From the NCBI RefSeq assembly GCF_011682055.1, contig NZ_JAAQOM010000021.1:62001-126000 (forward strand): DNA of 64,000 nt, written 5' to 3'. This DNA is from Telluria antibiotica (GTDB taxonomy: Bacteria > Pseudomonadota > Gammaproteobacteria > Burkholderiales > Burkholderiaceae_D). Made by a program: the position numbers and the translations under genes. Below, piece by piece: positions 1 to 8,974 of this stretch. Under the pieces are notes generated by a model. It worked only from the letters and a program-made list of their open reading frames with translations. It ran no database searches and had not been told where the DNA came from. Each line of letters starts with the position of its first letter. The first letter of the stretch is position 1.

Positions 1-368
1 GGCGAGTCATTGCCTTCGTGCACGGGAAACAGGTGCATGCGGCTCCAGAACAGGCTGCCGTCCTTGCGCTGGAGGGCCGTGCAGATCGCGGCGTTGTCCA
101 CGGCGTGATGGAGGAGCCCGACTTCGGGTTGGTCGTGGTCGTCGCCCTGCAGGAAGCGAGCGTTGCGGCCCACGGCTTCGTGGCGGGCATAGCCCGTCAA
201 TCGTTCGAAGGCGGAGTTGACGTAGGCGATCGGATTGTCCGGCAGGCTCGCATCGGCAATGATGATGCCCGTATTGCTTGCCTCGATCAGGCGCTTGAAG
301 AACGGCACCGGCAGCTGTTCGATTTTCTCGAGGAGGGACCGTACTTCTTCCGGAGAACAATTCTGCAT
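1..368 (-). CDS. PAS/LOV-like sensory protein, C-terminus cut by window edge
   Basis: The frame read from ATG 368 gives a PAS domain of the LOV subgroup: an N-terminal helix (about residues 5-25), then the PAS core with SNTGIIIAD, YVNSAFERLTGY and GRNARFLQG (67-75). LOV photoreceptors have GRNCRFLQ here, and the cysteine forms the flavin adduct. In this protein residue 70 is alanine (codon 161-159), so normal LOV photochemistry is not expected. An AAGG stretch lies upstream of the ATG. The downstream output domain (kinase, GGDEF or other) is outside the window, so the role is unknown beyond sensing. Confidence 0.8.
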   Translation of the reverse strand, partial: MQNCSPEEVRSLLEKIEQLPVPFFKRLIEASNTGIIIADASLPDNPIAYVNSAFERLTGYARHEAVGRNARFLQGDDHDQPEVGLLHHAVDNAAICTALQRKDGSLFWSRMHLFPVHEGNDS

Positions 369-477
369 GATCGTCTACCTTGGCGCTGGATGTGATCAGT
401 GTAACGCCGCGCGCGTTCCGGATGCAGCACGAAAGGTGGCCATGCCCGCCATCGGCTGCCGTTCCATGCATGCCGCA

Positions 478-1275
478 TCAAGCCACGCCGAGCGCGGCCA
501 TGCGTGACCGCAACGCGCTGCGGTCCGCATCGATCTGCGCGCCGTTCGTGCGGCTCGACAACGTCGCCTTGTCCTTGCGGCCGAGGAAGTAGGCGATACG
601 TTCCGCGTTGAGGCCTGACGGATGCGGGATGCCGTGCAGGATGCGCTCGGGCGCGAGCACGCCGCGCCGCGCGAGCCAGTCGAGCGCGAGGCCGACCTTG
701 GGCCCCAGCGGCACGTACACGGCGTCGGGCAGCGCACCGGCTTCGGCTGCGAAATAGTCGAGCAGCTGGGCCTGTAGCAACGGCGTCGTCAGCATGTTCG
801 GCGACGCGCCGTTGTAGTTCTTGCCGGCGACAAAGACCGGGTGGCGCAGCACGGCCGTCACGTGCATGAGGTGTGCGTGTTCGCCGAACAGCGACGCGCA
901 GCTCGCGATGCCGAGCCAGCGCTGCAGGTCCACGTGGTCGAGCAGGGCGACGAGGTTCGGACGGATCGCGCCGCTGAACGCACCCGTGTACTTGGCCGCG
1001 CGCAGCACGTCGTCCTCCGGGGCGCCCAGCGCGACCCGGCGGCGCGCCTCGCGCACGGCGTTCTTCCATTGCACGAAGCCGGGCGAGATGCCGACGAGCA
1101 CCAGCCGCGCCGTCCGGTTCACGTAGTCGAACGGGATGTAGTGCGCGCAGAGCGTGCCCGCATGCGCCAGCAGGAAGCCGTCGGGTATCTGCGCCGGTGT
1201 CGCGATGGCGTCCGGGTCGGTGTCCAGGATGAGGTCGCGAAACGACGAAAACGAGGCGAGTGATGGGGGCGTCAT
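478..1275 (-). CDS. Uracil-DNA glycosylase-fold protein
   Basis: About 265 residues. VLVGISPG near the N-terminal third resembles the active-site loop of the uracil-DNA glycosylase superfamily, and HGIPHPSGLN near residue 215 resembles the C-terminal HPS motif. This suggests a DNA base-excision or UDG-like enzyme, but the exact subfamily and substrate cannot be fixed by eye. The frame is open upstream to ATG 1350, with another ATG at 1302. None has a clear ribosome site, and I chose the ATG at 1275 because conserved-looking sequence begins after it. It is divergent from the arabinose transporter operon. Confidence 0.6.
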   Translation of the reverse strand: MTPPSLASFSSFRDLILDTDPDAIATPAQIPDGFLLAHAGTLCAHYIPFDYVNRTARLVLVGISPGFVQWKNAVREARRRVALGAPEDDVLRAAKYTGAFSGAIRPNLVALLDHVDLQRWLGIASCASLFGEHAHLMHVTAVLRHPVFVAGKNYNGASPNMLTTPLLQAQLLDYFAAEAGALPDAVYVPLGPKVGLALDWLARRGVLAPERILHGIPHPSGLNAERIAYFLGRKDKATLSSRTNGAQIDADRSALRSRMAALGVA

Positions 1276-1358
1276 GTCATTGGATAAGTCGGTTTTGCCC
1301 ATTATGCATTGCGTAATCGTTGTTACATGCGGATGTTGTAATGAATACATATCTAAAA

Positions 1359-1389
1359 CGATATCGGAAGTGCGGAAAAATTGATTGGA
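1359..1389 (+). promoter_or_regulatory. Arabinose-locus composite motif, copy A
   Basis: CGATATCG (1359-1366), nine bases, then AAAAATTGATTGGA (1376-1389). The same two parts with the same nine-base gap occur at 5989-6019 before the L-arabonate dehydratase operon. A diverged copy precedes the ABC importer. It lies about 150 nt before the symporter start and is probably an activator site. The LysR protein at 25371 is the nearest candidate regulator, which is inference. Confidence 0.6.
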
Positions 1390-1541
1390 TCGTTCTCGAT
1401 GTTGCGCCTAACATTACCGATGAGCATGCCACCTGAACGCCTCTCAGGGCTTTCAGAAACATAACAATACATACAAGAAATTAAACAGGGTGCTGCGCGG
1501 GCTGATCCGGGTAGCACCCTCGTCGTTTGGAGGAGGTCCGC

Positions 1542-2882
1542 ATGCAAACCCAGAAATTATCGACCCTCGAAAAAGTGGGCTTCGGCGCCGGCGACATGGC
1601 GCTCAACGTGGTGATCTCGTCGATGATGCTGATCATCACGTTCTTCTACACGGACGTCTACGGGCTCAAGACGACAGACCTCGCGCTGCTGTTCGTGCTC
1701 GTGAAGGTCATCGGCGCATGCTCGGACCTCGTCGTCGGCCAGATGACGGACAGTTTCCTGTCACGCTGGGGACGCTACCGGCCCTATTTCCTGTTCCTCG
1801 CCATTCCGTACGGCTTGTCCGTGTTCGCCGTGTTCAGTACGCCCCCCTGGGGCTATGACGCCAAGCTGGTGTGGGCCTATTCCACGTACATCGTGATGAC
1901 CGTGATGACGTCGGGCGTGGGCGTGCCGTACATCTCGCTGATCAGCGGCCTGACGAGCGACCCTCAGGAGCGTCTGTCCGCGAACGGTTATCGGCTGTTC
2001 CTCGCGAAGGTCGGCGCGTTCATGGTGACGATCGTCGTGCCGATCCTCGCGCAGCGCTGGGGCAACGGCAGCCAGGCCGCCGGCTACCAGGCGGCGATGG
2101 CATTGATGGCCTTGCTGGGTGTCGTGCTGTTCCTGTTCACGTTCTTCACGACGACGGAGCGCGTCGTGTACAAGACCAAACGCCAGCCGCTGCTGGAACA
2201 GATCGAGGTGCTGGCGCAGAATGACCAGTGGCTGGTCCTGTGCGCCGTCTGCGTGACGGGCACCATCGGCTACGTGATCCGCGGCTCCGTCGCGATCTAT
2301 TACGCGAAGTATTATCTGCACGGCGACACGGAAACGGTGTCCGCCTTCCTGTCGACGGGCGTCGCGGCCGCCATCATCGCGATGGTCGTCTCCACGTGGG
2401 TCACGAAGTTCTATTGCAAGGTCAAGCTGTTCCGCTACACGCAGCTGGTCGTGGCCGTGCTGTCCGTGATGATTTATTTCCTGGTGAAGCCGGGCGACAC
2501 GGTGCTGGCGTTCGTCCTGTACTTCCTGCTGTCGCTCGTCGTGGACCTGCATGCGCCCGTGTTCTGGTCCGCCATCGCCGAGACCATCGACTATGGCCAG
2601 GTGAAGACGGGCAAGCGCGTGTCGGGCTTCGCGTTCGGCGGCATCTCCGTCGCGCAAAAGGCCGGCATGGGGCTCGCGGGCGGCATGGTGGGCCTGCTGC
2701 TGAATTATTTCCAGTACCAGCCGAACCAGGAGCAGGGCGCGCTGGCGCTGCAGGGTATCGCGCTGATGCTGTCCGTGATTCCCGGCTTCTTCCATTTCCT
2801 GATGGGCGCCCTGATGTTCAAGTACCGCATCAGCGACGAGTACTACTCCACCGTGAAAGAAGAATTAAGAGTAAGCGCGTAA
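1542..2882 (+). CDS. GPH-family sugar:cation symporter (pentoside/arabino-oligosaccharide uptake)
   Basis: 446 residues, about twelve hydrophobic segments, no signal peptide. The N-terminus (EKVGFGAGDMALN, then SDLVVGQMTD and WGRYRPYF) is typical of the glycoside-pentoside-hexuronide:cation symporters (MelB, XylP, UidB). A strong GGAGGAGG at 1529-1536 fixes the ATG at 1542; an in-frame start at 1527 falls inside or before that ribosome site. It heads an operon with an intracellular GH43, a mutarotase and a lactonase, so uptake of arabinose or arabino-oligosaccharides is likely. Substrate is inferred from context only. Confidence 0.9.
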   Translation: MQTQKLSTLEKVGFGAGDMALNVVISSMMLIITFFYTDVYGLKTTDLALLFVLVKVIGACSDLVVGQMTDSFLSRWGRYRPYFLFLAIPYGLSVFAVFSTPPWGYDAKLVWAYSTYIVMTVMTSGVGVPYISLISGLTSDPQERLSANGYRLFLAKVGAFMVTIVVPILAQRWGNGSQAAGYQAAMALMALLGVVLFLFTFFTTTERVVYKTKRQPLLEQIEVLAQNDQWLVLCAVCVTGTIGYVIRGSVAIYYAKYYLHGDTETVSAFLSTGVAAAIIAMVVSTWVTKFYCKVKLFRYTQLVVAVLSVMIYFLVKPGDTVLAFVLYFLLSLVVDLHAPVFWSAIAETIDYGQVKTGKRVSGFAFGGISVAQKAGMGLAGGMVGLLLNYFQYQPNQEQGALALQGIALMLSVIPGFFHFLMGALMFKYRISDEYYSTVKEELRVSA

Positions 2883-2898
2883 AAAACGACTTTTGGAT

Positions 2899-3855
2899 AT
2901 GACCATGCAAGACACCGTACTGACACCCCTGATCGAGCAACGCGCCGACCCGTACATCTACAAGCACACGGACGGCTATTACTATTTCACGGCCTCCGTC
3001 CCGCAATACGACCGCATCGAGCTGCGCCGCGCAAAGACGATCGCCGAACTGGCGACGGCACCCACCGTCGACGCGTGGATCAAGCCCGACACGGGCCCGT
3101 ACAGCGAACTGGTCTGGGCGCCGGAACTGCATTTCAACATGGGCGCGTGGTACGTGTACTTCGCCGCCGCGCCCAGCCGCGAGATCAAGTACAAGCTGTT
3201 CCAGCACCGCATGTACGCGATCCGCAACACGAATGCAAATCCGCTCGAAGGCACGTGGGAATTCATGGGCCAGGTCGACACGGGCATCGACACGTTCTGC
3301 CTCGATGCGACGACGTTCAACCACAACGGCCAGCTGTACTACCTGTGGGCGCAGAAGGACAACGCGATCGAAGGCAACTCGAACCTGTACATCGCGAAGA
3401 TGAAGACGCCGTGGCAGATCGAGGGCACGCCCGTGCTGCTGTCGAAGCCGGAATTCGATTGGGAAATCCGCGGCTTCTGGGTCAACGAAGGCCCGTCCGT
3501 CCTGCGTCGCAACGGCAAGATATTCATCTCGTATTCCGCAAGCGCCACCGACGAGAACTACGCGATGGGCCTGCTGTGGGCGGACGAGGACGCGGACCTG
3601 CTCGATCCGGCGTCGTGGACAAAGGCGCGCGAGCCCGTATTCCGTACATGCTACGATCACGGCATCTACGGACCCGGCCACAACAGCTTCACCTATGCTG
3701 AAGATGGCGACACCGTCATGCTCGTGTACCACGCGCGCACCTATACCGAAATCGTCGGCGATCCGCTGTGGAACCCGGACCGCCATACCTTCGTCAAACC
3801 GCTGCGCTGGGACGAGAACGGCATGCCGGTATTCGGGCGGCCTTCCACCCTCTGA
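2899..3855 (+). CDS. GH43 exo-arabinanase/alpha-L-arabinofuranosidase, cytoplasmic
   Basis: 318 residues, five-bladed beta-propeller GH43 type, without a signal peptide. The GH43 triad is visible: Asp of RADPYIY near the N-terminus (base), Asp of CLDATTF (pKa modulator) and Glu of VNEGPSV (acid). It resembles the GH43_26 exo-1,5-alpha-L-arabinofuranosidase group. Its cytoplasmic location and place right behind the GPH symporter (16 nt gap) suggest that imported arabino-oligosaccharides are trimmed inside the cell. Start is uncertain: ATGs at 2899 and 2905 and TTG at 2893, with no strong ribosome site. Confidence 0.85.
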   Translation: MTMQDTVLTPLIEQRADPYIYKHTDGYYYFTASVPQYDRIELRRAKTIAELATAPTVDAWIKPDTGPYSELVWAPELHFNMGAWYVYFAAAPSREIKYKLFQHRMYAIRNTNANPLEGTWEFMGQVDTGIDTFCLDATTFNHNGQLYYLWAQKDNAIEGNSNLYIAKMKTPWQIEGTPVLLSKPEFDWEIRGFWVNEGPSVLRRNGKIFISYSASATDENYAMGLLWADEDADLLDPASWTKAREPVFRTCYDHGIYGPGHNSFTYAEDGDTVMLVYHARTYTEIVGDPLWNPDRHTFVKPLRWDENGMPVFGRPSTL

Positions 3856-3867
3856 GGACATAACAAC

Positions 3868-4923
3868 GTGCAAAACGGAATCACCTACGCGCCGTTCGGG
3901 ACCTTGCCCGACGGCAGGGAAGTCACCCAGTACACGCTGAAGAACAACAACGGCATGGTCGTGAAGATCCTCGATTTCGGCGGGATCATCACCGAAATCC
4001 ACGTCCCGGACCGCGACGGTGTCTTCGCCGACGTGGCGCTCGGCTTCGACACGCTGGGTCCGTACGTCAAGGACAGTCCGTATTTCGGCGCGCTGATCGG
4101 ACGCTACGGCAACCGCATCGCCAAGGGCCGCTTCACCCTGGACGGCAAGGACGTCCAGCTGACGACCAACGACGGCAACAACCACCTGCACGGCGGCAAC
4201 CCCGGCTACGACAAGGTGCTGTGGACGGCGGCCGTCGAGGGCGACAGCCTCGTGTTGCGCTACGACAGCCCGGACGGCGAGCAAGGCTATCCCGGCAACC
4301 TGGTGGCGACGGCCACTTACCTGCTGACGGACGCAAACGAGATCGTCGTGCGCTTCCACGCCGTCACCGACCGGCCGACGCCCGTGAACCTCACGCAGCA
4401 CAGCTATTTCAACCTGTGCGGCGCGGGGCAGGGCGACATCCTCGGCCACGAGATGACGATCGACGCCGACAAGTTCGTTCCGATCGACGCGGAATCGATC
4501 CCGTTCGGCGAGCTGGCCCCCGTGACGGGCACGCCGTTCGACTTCCGCAAGCCACGCACGATCGGCGAGCGCATCGGCCAGCCGGACAAGCAGCTGCGCC
4601 ACGGCAAAGGCTACGACCATTGCTGGGTGCTGAACAAGAAGCTGGGCGAAAAGGGCCTGCAGCGTGCCGTGCACGTGGCCGACCCGGTCACGGGCCGCGT
4701 GCTGGAACTGTTCACGCAGGAACCGGGCGTCCAGTTCTACAGCGGTAACTTCCTCGACGGCTCGCTGGAAGGCAAGGGCCATCCGTGGACGTTCCGCAGC
4801 GGCTTCTGCATCGAGCCCGAGCACTTCCCCGATTCGCCCAACCAGCCGGCGTACCCGAACACGATCCTGCGTCCGGGTGACGTCTACGAAACGGAATCGC
4901 GCTTCCGCTTCTCGGTGGCGTAG
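3868..4923 (+). CDS. galM: Aldose 1-epimerase (mutarotase)
   Basis: 351 residues, GalM-type. Visible motifs: NRIAKGRF, NNHLHGG (catalytic His region), TQHSYFNL, and VQFYSGNF followed by FCIEPEHFPDSPN with the conserved C-terminal Glu. It interconverts alpha and beta anomers, here probably of L-arabinose released by the neighbouring GH43. GTG at 3868 is the start, with GAGGA at 3854-3858 overlapping the previous stop. The stop codon TAG (4921-4923) is the TAG of a palindromic repeat copy that begins there. Confidence 0.9.
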   Translation: MQNGITYAPFGTLPDGREVTQYTLKNNNGMVVKILDFGGIITEIHVPDRDGVFADVALGFDTLGPYVKDSPYFGALIGRYGNRIAKGRFTLDGKDVQLTTNDGNNHLHGGNPGYDKVLWTAAVEGDSLVLRYDSPDGEQGYPGNLVATATYLLTDANEIVVRFHAVTDRPTPVNLTQHSYFNLCGAGQGDILGHEMTIDADKFVPIDAESIPFGELAPVTGTPFDFRKPRTIGERIGQPDKQLRHGKGYDHCWVLNKKLGEKGLQRAVHVADPVTGRVLELFTQEPGVQFYSGNFLDGSLEGKGHPWTFRSGFCIEPEHFPDSPNQPAYPNTILRPGDVYETESRFRFSVA

Positions 4924-5048
4924 GGTGGGCGGCCCTCCGCCCACGCGTGACGCCAACGGGCCGCGAACGTCACGCGTGGGCACAGGGGGGGGGCACCAAA
5001 TGCATGCGGTTCGCGAACGCTTGGTGGGCACAGGGGTGCCCACCAAAC
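4921..5048. repeat. Palindromic repeat cluster 1
   Basis: Perfect hairpin GTGGGCGG/CCGCCCAC at 4925-4944, a degenerate copy near 4977-5000 with a nine-G run (4985-4993), and an 11-bp-arm palindrome TTGGTGGGCAC/GTGCCCACCAA at 5021-5046. Member of the dispersed family described in the findings. It lies between two genes of one operon. Confidence 0.85.
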
Positions 5049-5079
5049 GAGACGCAATGATCGACAGGAGACGGTAAAG

Positions 5080-5958
5080 ATGATGGAACTGGTGGTGGAC
5101 GGCCGGCACGTGCTGGGCGAGGGCATCGTCTGGGACGATCGCGCAGGGTGCCTGTACTGGACCGACATCGAACGCAGCGAGCTGTGGTCGCACGCGCCCG
5201 CGACGAACGCGTTGCAGCGCTGGCCGCTGCCCGAGCGCCTGTGCTCGATGGCCCTGACGACGGGCGGCGGCCGCCTGCTGCTGGGCCTTGCGTCCGGCCT
5301 CGCGTTCTTCGACCTGGCCAGTGGCGAAATCCGGCGCATCTGCGACGTCGAAGCCGACGTGCCCACCACCCGCCTGAACGACGGCCGCACCGACCGCCAG
5401 GGCCGCTTCGTGTTCGGCATGTTCAACCAGGCCGAGGACCCGAAGGATCCGATCGGCGGCTTCTACCGCCTGAACCACGATCTCTCCCTGGAGCGCCTGC
5501 CGCTGGGCGGCGTCGCCATCGCCAACAGCATCTGCTTCAGCCCGGACGGCCGCACGATGTATTACGCCGACTCGGGCACGCGCGAGATCCGCTGCTGCGA
5601 CTACGACCCCGCCACCGGCGCCGTGGCAAACATGCGCCAGTTCGCGCCGGCCGATGCCGCCCCCGGCGACCCGGACGGCTCGACGATCGACGCCGGCGGC
5701 TACTTGTGGAGCACGCGCTGGGGCGCCGGCCAGGTCGTGCGCTTCGCGCCGGACGGCACCGTCGACCGGGTGCTCACCTTGCCCGCGCCGCAGCCGACGT
5801 GTCCCGCGTTCGGCGGCCCCGGCCTGGACGTTTTGTATGTCACTTCGGCAACAGTCGGGTTGCGCGCCGGCCAGCTGGCGGACGCCCCGAAGTCGGGTGG
5901 CGTGTTTGCACAACCCCTGAAAATCCAGGGTTTACCGGAGGTCCGCTTCGGCGGTTAG
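5080..5958 (+). CDS. SMP-30/gluconolactonase-family lactonase (probable L-arabinolactonase)
   Basis: 292 residues, six-bladed propeller of the SMP-30/LRE group. Family signatures are LGEGIVWD near residue 11 (metal-ligand Glu), RLNDGRTDRQGRF, ANSICFSPDGRTMYYADS and DPDGSTIDAGGYLW. In this context it should hydrolyse L-arabino-gamma-lactone, the product of the SDR dehydrogenase at 10744, to L-arabonate in the cytoplasm. AGGAG at 5066-5070 precedes ATG 5080; ATG 5083 is the next codon. It is the last gene of the symporter operon; the next unit has its own regulatory motif. Confidence 0.85.
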   Translation: MMELVVDGRHVLGEGIVWDDRAGCLYWTDIERSELWSHAPATNALQRWPLPERLCSMALTTGGGRLLLGLASGLAFFDLASGEIRRICDVEADVPTTRLNDGRTDRQGRFVFGMFNQAEDPKDPIGGFYRLNHDLSLERLPLGGVAIANSICFSPDGRTMYYADSGTREIRCCDYDPATGAVANMRQFAPADAAPGDPDGSTIDAGGYLWSTRWGAGQVVRFAPDGTVDRVLTLPAPQPTCPAFGGPGLDVLYVTSATVGLRAGQLADAPKSGGVFAQPLKIQGLPEVRFGG

Positions 5959-5982
5959 GGATGGTTGCGATAACATCGATGC

Positions 5983-6019
5983 CGATATCGATATCGATTG
6001 CTGTTAAAAATTGATTGGA
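5983..6019 (+). promoter_or_regulatory. Arabinose-locus composite motif, copy B
   Basis: A perfect 14-bp palindrome CGATATCGATATCG (5983-5996), nine bases, then AAAAATTGATTGGA (6006-6019). The last eight bases of the palindrome, the gap and the 14-mer match copy A exactly in spacing. It is about 94 nt before the dehydratase ATG. Confidence 0.65.
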
Positions 6020-6112
6020 AAGTTATCTGATCGGCCTTTAGACTTTCTCCATCGCTGAGCTGGACGACGCGCATATCGCTCAGAACTACAAAAACGACGG
6101 AGGAAGGAACCC

Positions 6113-7855
6113 ATGTCCGAGACAAAGAAGAAGCCCACCCTGCGTTCCGCAGCGTGGTTCGGTACCCAGGACAAGAACGGCTTCATGTATCGGAGCTGGA
6201 TGAAGAACCAGGGTATCCCCGATCACGAATTCCAGGGCAAGCCGATCATCGGTATCTGCAACACCTGGTCCGAACTCACGCCCTGTAACGCCCATTTCCG
6301 CAAGCTGGCCGAGCACGTCAAGCGCGGCATCCTGGAGGCGGGCGGCTTCCCCGTCGAATTCCCCGTGTTCTCGAACGGCGAATCGAACCTGCGTCCGACC
6401 GCCATGCTGACCCGTAACCTGGCCAGCATGGACGTCGAGGAATCCATTCGCGGCAATCCGATGGACGGCGTCGTGCTGCTCGTCGGCTGCGACAAGACGA
6501 CGCCCGCGCTGCTGATGGGCGCGGCCAGCGTCGACATCCCGGCCATCGTCGTGACCGGCGGCCCGATGCTGAACGGTAAACTGAACGGCAAGGACATCGG
6601 TTCCGGCACTGCCGTGTGGCAGCTGCACGAACAGGCCAAGGGCGGCCAGATCTCGATGCACGACTTCCTCGCCGCCGAAGCCGGCCACTCGCGCTCGGCC
6701 GGTACCTGCAACACGATGGGTACGGCATCGACGATGGCCTGCATGGCCGAATCGCTGGGCGTCTCGCTGCCGCACAACGCCGCGATCCCCGCCGTCGACG
6801 CGCGCCGCTACGTGCTGGCCCATATGTCCGGCATCCGCATCGTCGAGATGGTCAACGAAGACCTGAAGCTGTCGAAGATCCTGAAGCGCGAGAACTTCGA
6901 GAACGCGATCCGCACGAACGCCGCGATCGGCGGTTCGACGAATGCCGTGATCCACCTGAAAGCCATCGCCGGCCGCATCGGCGTGCCGCTGGAGCTGGAA
7001 GACTGGACCGCGATCGGCAAGGGCACCCCGACCATCGTCGACCTGCTGCCGTCGGGCCGCTACCTGATGGAAGAGTTTTATTACGCCGGCGGCCTGCCGG
7101 GCGTGCTGCGCCGCCTGGGCGAAGCGAATCTGCTGCCGCACAAGGACGCGCTGACCGTCAACGGCAAGACGATCTGGGAAAACGTGCAGGACGCCCCGAT
7201 TTACAACGATGAAGTGATCCGCAAGATCGACAACCCGCTGATCGACGACGGCGGCATCTGCATCCTGCGCGGCAACCTGGCGCCGCGCGGCGCCGTGCTG
7301 AAACCGTCGGCCGCATCGCCGCACCTGATGAAGCACCGCGGCCGCGCCGTCGTGTTCGAGGACTTCGACCATTACAAGGAGCGCATCGTCGATCCGGACC
7401 TGGACGTCGATGAGAACTCGGTCCTCGTGATGAAGAACTGCGGCCCGAAAGGCTACCCGGGCATGGCCGAAGTGGGCAATATGGGCCTGCCGCCGAAGCT
7501 GCTGGCGAAGGGCATCACCGACATGGTCCGCATCTCGGACGCGCGCATGAGCGGCACCGCCTACGGCACCGTCGTGCTGCACGTGGCGCCGGAAGCGATG
7601 GCCGGCGGCCCGCTGGGCATCGTCAAGGACGGCGACTTCATCGAACTCGATTGCAAGAACGGCCGCCTGCACCTGGACGTGCCGGACGACGAGATCAAGA
7701 CCCGCCTCGCGGACCGCGCCGAGAACCAGAAGGAAGCGCCGCGCACCGGTTACGCGGGCCTGTACCTGGATCACGTGCTGCAGGCGGACGAGGGTTGCGA
7801 CTTCGACTTCCTCGTCGGTTGCCGCGGTTCGGCCGTGCCCAAGCATTCCCATTAA
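6113..7855 (+). CDS. L-arabonate dehydratase, IlvD/Edd family, Fe-S enzyme
   Basis: 580 residues, the usual length for sugar-acid dehydratases. Cysteines C58 (ELTPCNAHF), C126 (VGCDKTTP) and C199 (AGTCNTMG) are one residue off C59, C127 and C200 of the Rhizobium leguminosarum L-arabinonate dehydratase, so the [2Fe-2S] ligands are present. It converts L-arabonate to 2-keto-3-deoxy-L-arabonate. GGAGG upstream of ATG 6113 is strong. First gene of a unit with the FAH dehydratase and the semialdehyde dehydrogenase. Related family members act on D-xylonate or D-fuconate, so substrate rests on the cluster. Confidence 0.9.
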   Translation: MSETKKKPTLRSAAWFGTQDKNGFMYRSWMKNQGIPDHEFQGKPIIGICNTWSELTPCNAHFRKLAEHVKRGILEAGGFPVEFPVFSNGESNLRPTAMLTRNLASMDVEESIRGNPMDGVVLLVGCDKTTPALLMGAASVDIPAIVVTGGPMLNGKLNGKDIGSGTAVWQLHEQAKGGQISMHDFLAAEAGHSRSAGTCNTMGTASTMACMAESLGVSLPHNAAIPAVDARRYVLAHMSGIRIVEMVNEDLKLSKILKRENFENAIRTNAAIGGSTNAVIHLKAIAGRIGVPLELEDWTAIGKGTPTIVDLLPSGRYLMEEFYYAGGLPGVLRRLGEANLLPHKDALTVNGKTIWENVQDAPIYNDEVIRKIDNPLIDDGGICILRGNLAPRGAVLKPSAASPHLMKHRGRAVVFEDFDHYKERIVDPDLDVDENSVLVMKNCGPKGYPGMAEVGNMGLPPKLLAKGITDMVRISDARMSGTAYGTVVLHVAPEAMAGGPLGIVKDGDFIELDCKNGRLHLDVPDDEIKTRLADRAENQKEAPRTGYAGLYLDHVLQADEGCDFDFLVGCRGSAVPKHSH

Positions 7856-7868
7856 TGTTGAGATTCGC

Positions 7869-7931
7869 GTGGGCACGGGGTGCCCACCCTACGGACTTCC
7901 CGTCGCCGTAGGGTGGGTTCCCCGAGCCCAC
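7869..7931. repeat. Palindromic repeat cluster 2
   Basis: GTGGGCAC-GGG-GTGCCCAC at 7869-7887 and, inverted, a copy with one mismatch (GTGGGTTC-CCC-GAGCCCAC) at 7913-7931. The pair lies between two operon genes. Confidence 0.85.
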
Positions 7932-7981
7932 GCGTTCGACCATTTGAACATCCGCGCATCGCGCCTCGGAGACATCTGACC

Positions 7982-8974
7982 ATGCTGCTCATCCAATACA
8001 AAACCGCCACCGGCGACCGCCGCGTCGGCATCCTGAACGGTGACACCGTCACCGCCATCACCGGCTACGCCACCACGCTGGAACTGGCCAACGCCGCCGT
8101 CGCGCAGGGCAAGAGCCTTGCCGCGCTGGCCGACGCCGCCGCGACGGGCGACAAGGAATCCTACGAAGCGATCGCGCAATCGGGCCGCGTGCTGCCTCCG
8201 CTCGACCACCCGGACGCCGCCCACTGCTACGTCACCGGCACCGGCCTCACGCACCTGGGCAGCGCCGACACGCGCGACGCCATGCACAAGAAGATCGGCG
8301 GCGACGTCGAGACCCTGTCCGACTCCATGAAGATGTTCCGCATGGGCGTCGAAGGCGGCAAGCCGGAAGCGGGCAAGGCCGGCGTGCAGCCCGAATGGTT
8401 TTATAAAGGCGACGGCTCGATCGTGCGCGCCGGCGGCCAGGACATGGAGATGCCCGACTTCTCGCTGGACGGCGGCGAGGAACCGGAGATCGCCGGCCTG
8501 TACGTGATCGGTGCCGACGGCCAGCCGTACCGCGTCGGTTTCGCGCTCGGCAACGAGTTCTCCGACCACGTGACGGAACGCCAGAACTACCTGTACCTCG
8601 CACACTCGAAGCTGCGCAACTGCGGCGTCGGCCCGGCGCTGCTCGTCGGCGAACTGCCGGCCCACGTGCAGGGCGTGTCGCGCATCCGCGCCGCGGATGG
8701 TTCGGTGCGTTGGGAGAAGGCGTTCGTGTCCGGCGAACAGAATATGTCGCACACGATCGGCAACCTGGAATACCACCACTTCAAATACGGCTTGTTCAAC
8801 CGCCCGGGCGACGTGCACATCCACTTCTTCGGCACCGCCACCCTGAGCTTCGCCGACAACATCAGCGTGCAGGCCGGCGAGACGTTCGAAGTCGAGTCGC
8901 CGCAATTCGGCCCCGCCCTGCGTAACAAGCTTGCCGTTCAATCCACCCAATTCGCGAAAGTGAAGACCTTATGA
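7982..8974 (+). CDS. FAH-superfamily AraD1-type 2-keto-3-deoxy-L-arabonate dehydratase
   Basis: 330 residues. The C-terminal two thirds have the fumarylacetoacetate-hydrolase fold; AraD1/GguC-like stretches include YVTGTGLTHLGSAD, YVIGADGQPYRVGFALGNE and FADNISVQAGETFE. FAH-fold dehydratases that make 2-oxoglutarate semialdehyde from 2-keto-3-deoxy-arabonate are known from Sulfolobus, and this gene sits exactly between the L-arabonate dehydratase and the semialdehyde dehydrogenase. ATG 7982 has GGAGA 11-16 nt upstream. Its stop overlaps the next start (ATGA). The reaction is inferred from position and fold. Confidence 0.8.
   Translation: MLLIQYKTATGDRRVGILNGDTVTAITGYATTLELANAAVAQGKSLAALADAAATGDKESYEAIAQSGRVLPPLDHPDAAHCYVTGTGLTHLGSADTRDAMHKKIGGDVETLSDSMKMFRMGVEGGKPEAGKAGVQPEWFYKGDGSIVRAGGQDMEMPDFSLDGGEEPEIAGLYVIGADGQPYRVGFALGNEFSDHVTERQNYLYLAHSKLRNCGVGPALLVGELPAHVQGVSRIRAADGSVRWEKAFVSGEQNMSHTIGNLEYHHFKYGLFNRPGDVHIHFFGTATLSFADNISVQAGETFEVESPQFGPALRNKLAVQSTQFAKVKTL

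Noticed and set aside
7..471. Minus-strand frame of 154 codons at the left edge
   Set aside because: The overlapping frame from ATG 368 gives a clear PAS/LOV sequence; this one does not.
2830..5913. Open frame of 1027 codons on the minus strand, opposite the GH43, mutarotase and lactonase genes
   Set aside because: It is antisense to three well-supported enzymes and has an Arg/Val/Ala-rich composition typical of GC-driven shadow frames. No domain is recognisable.
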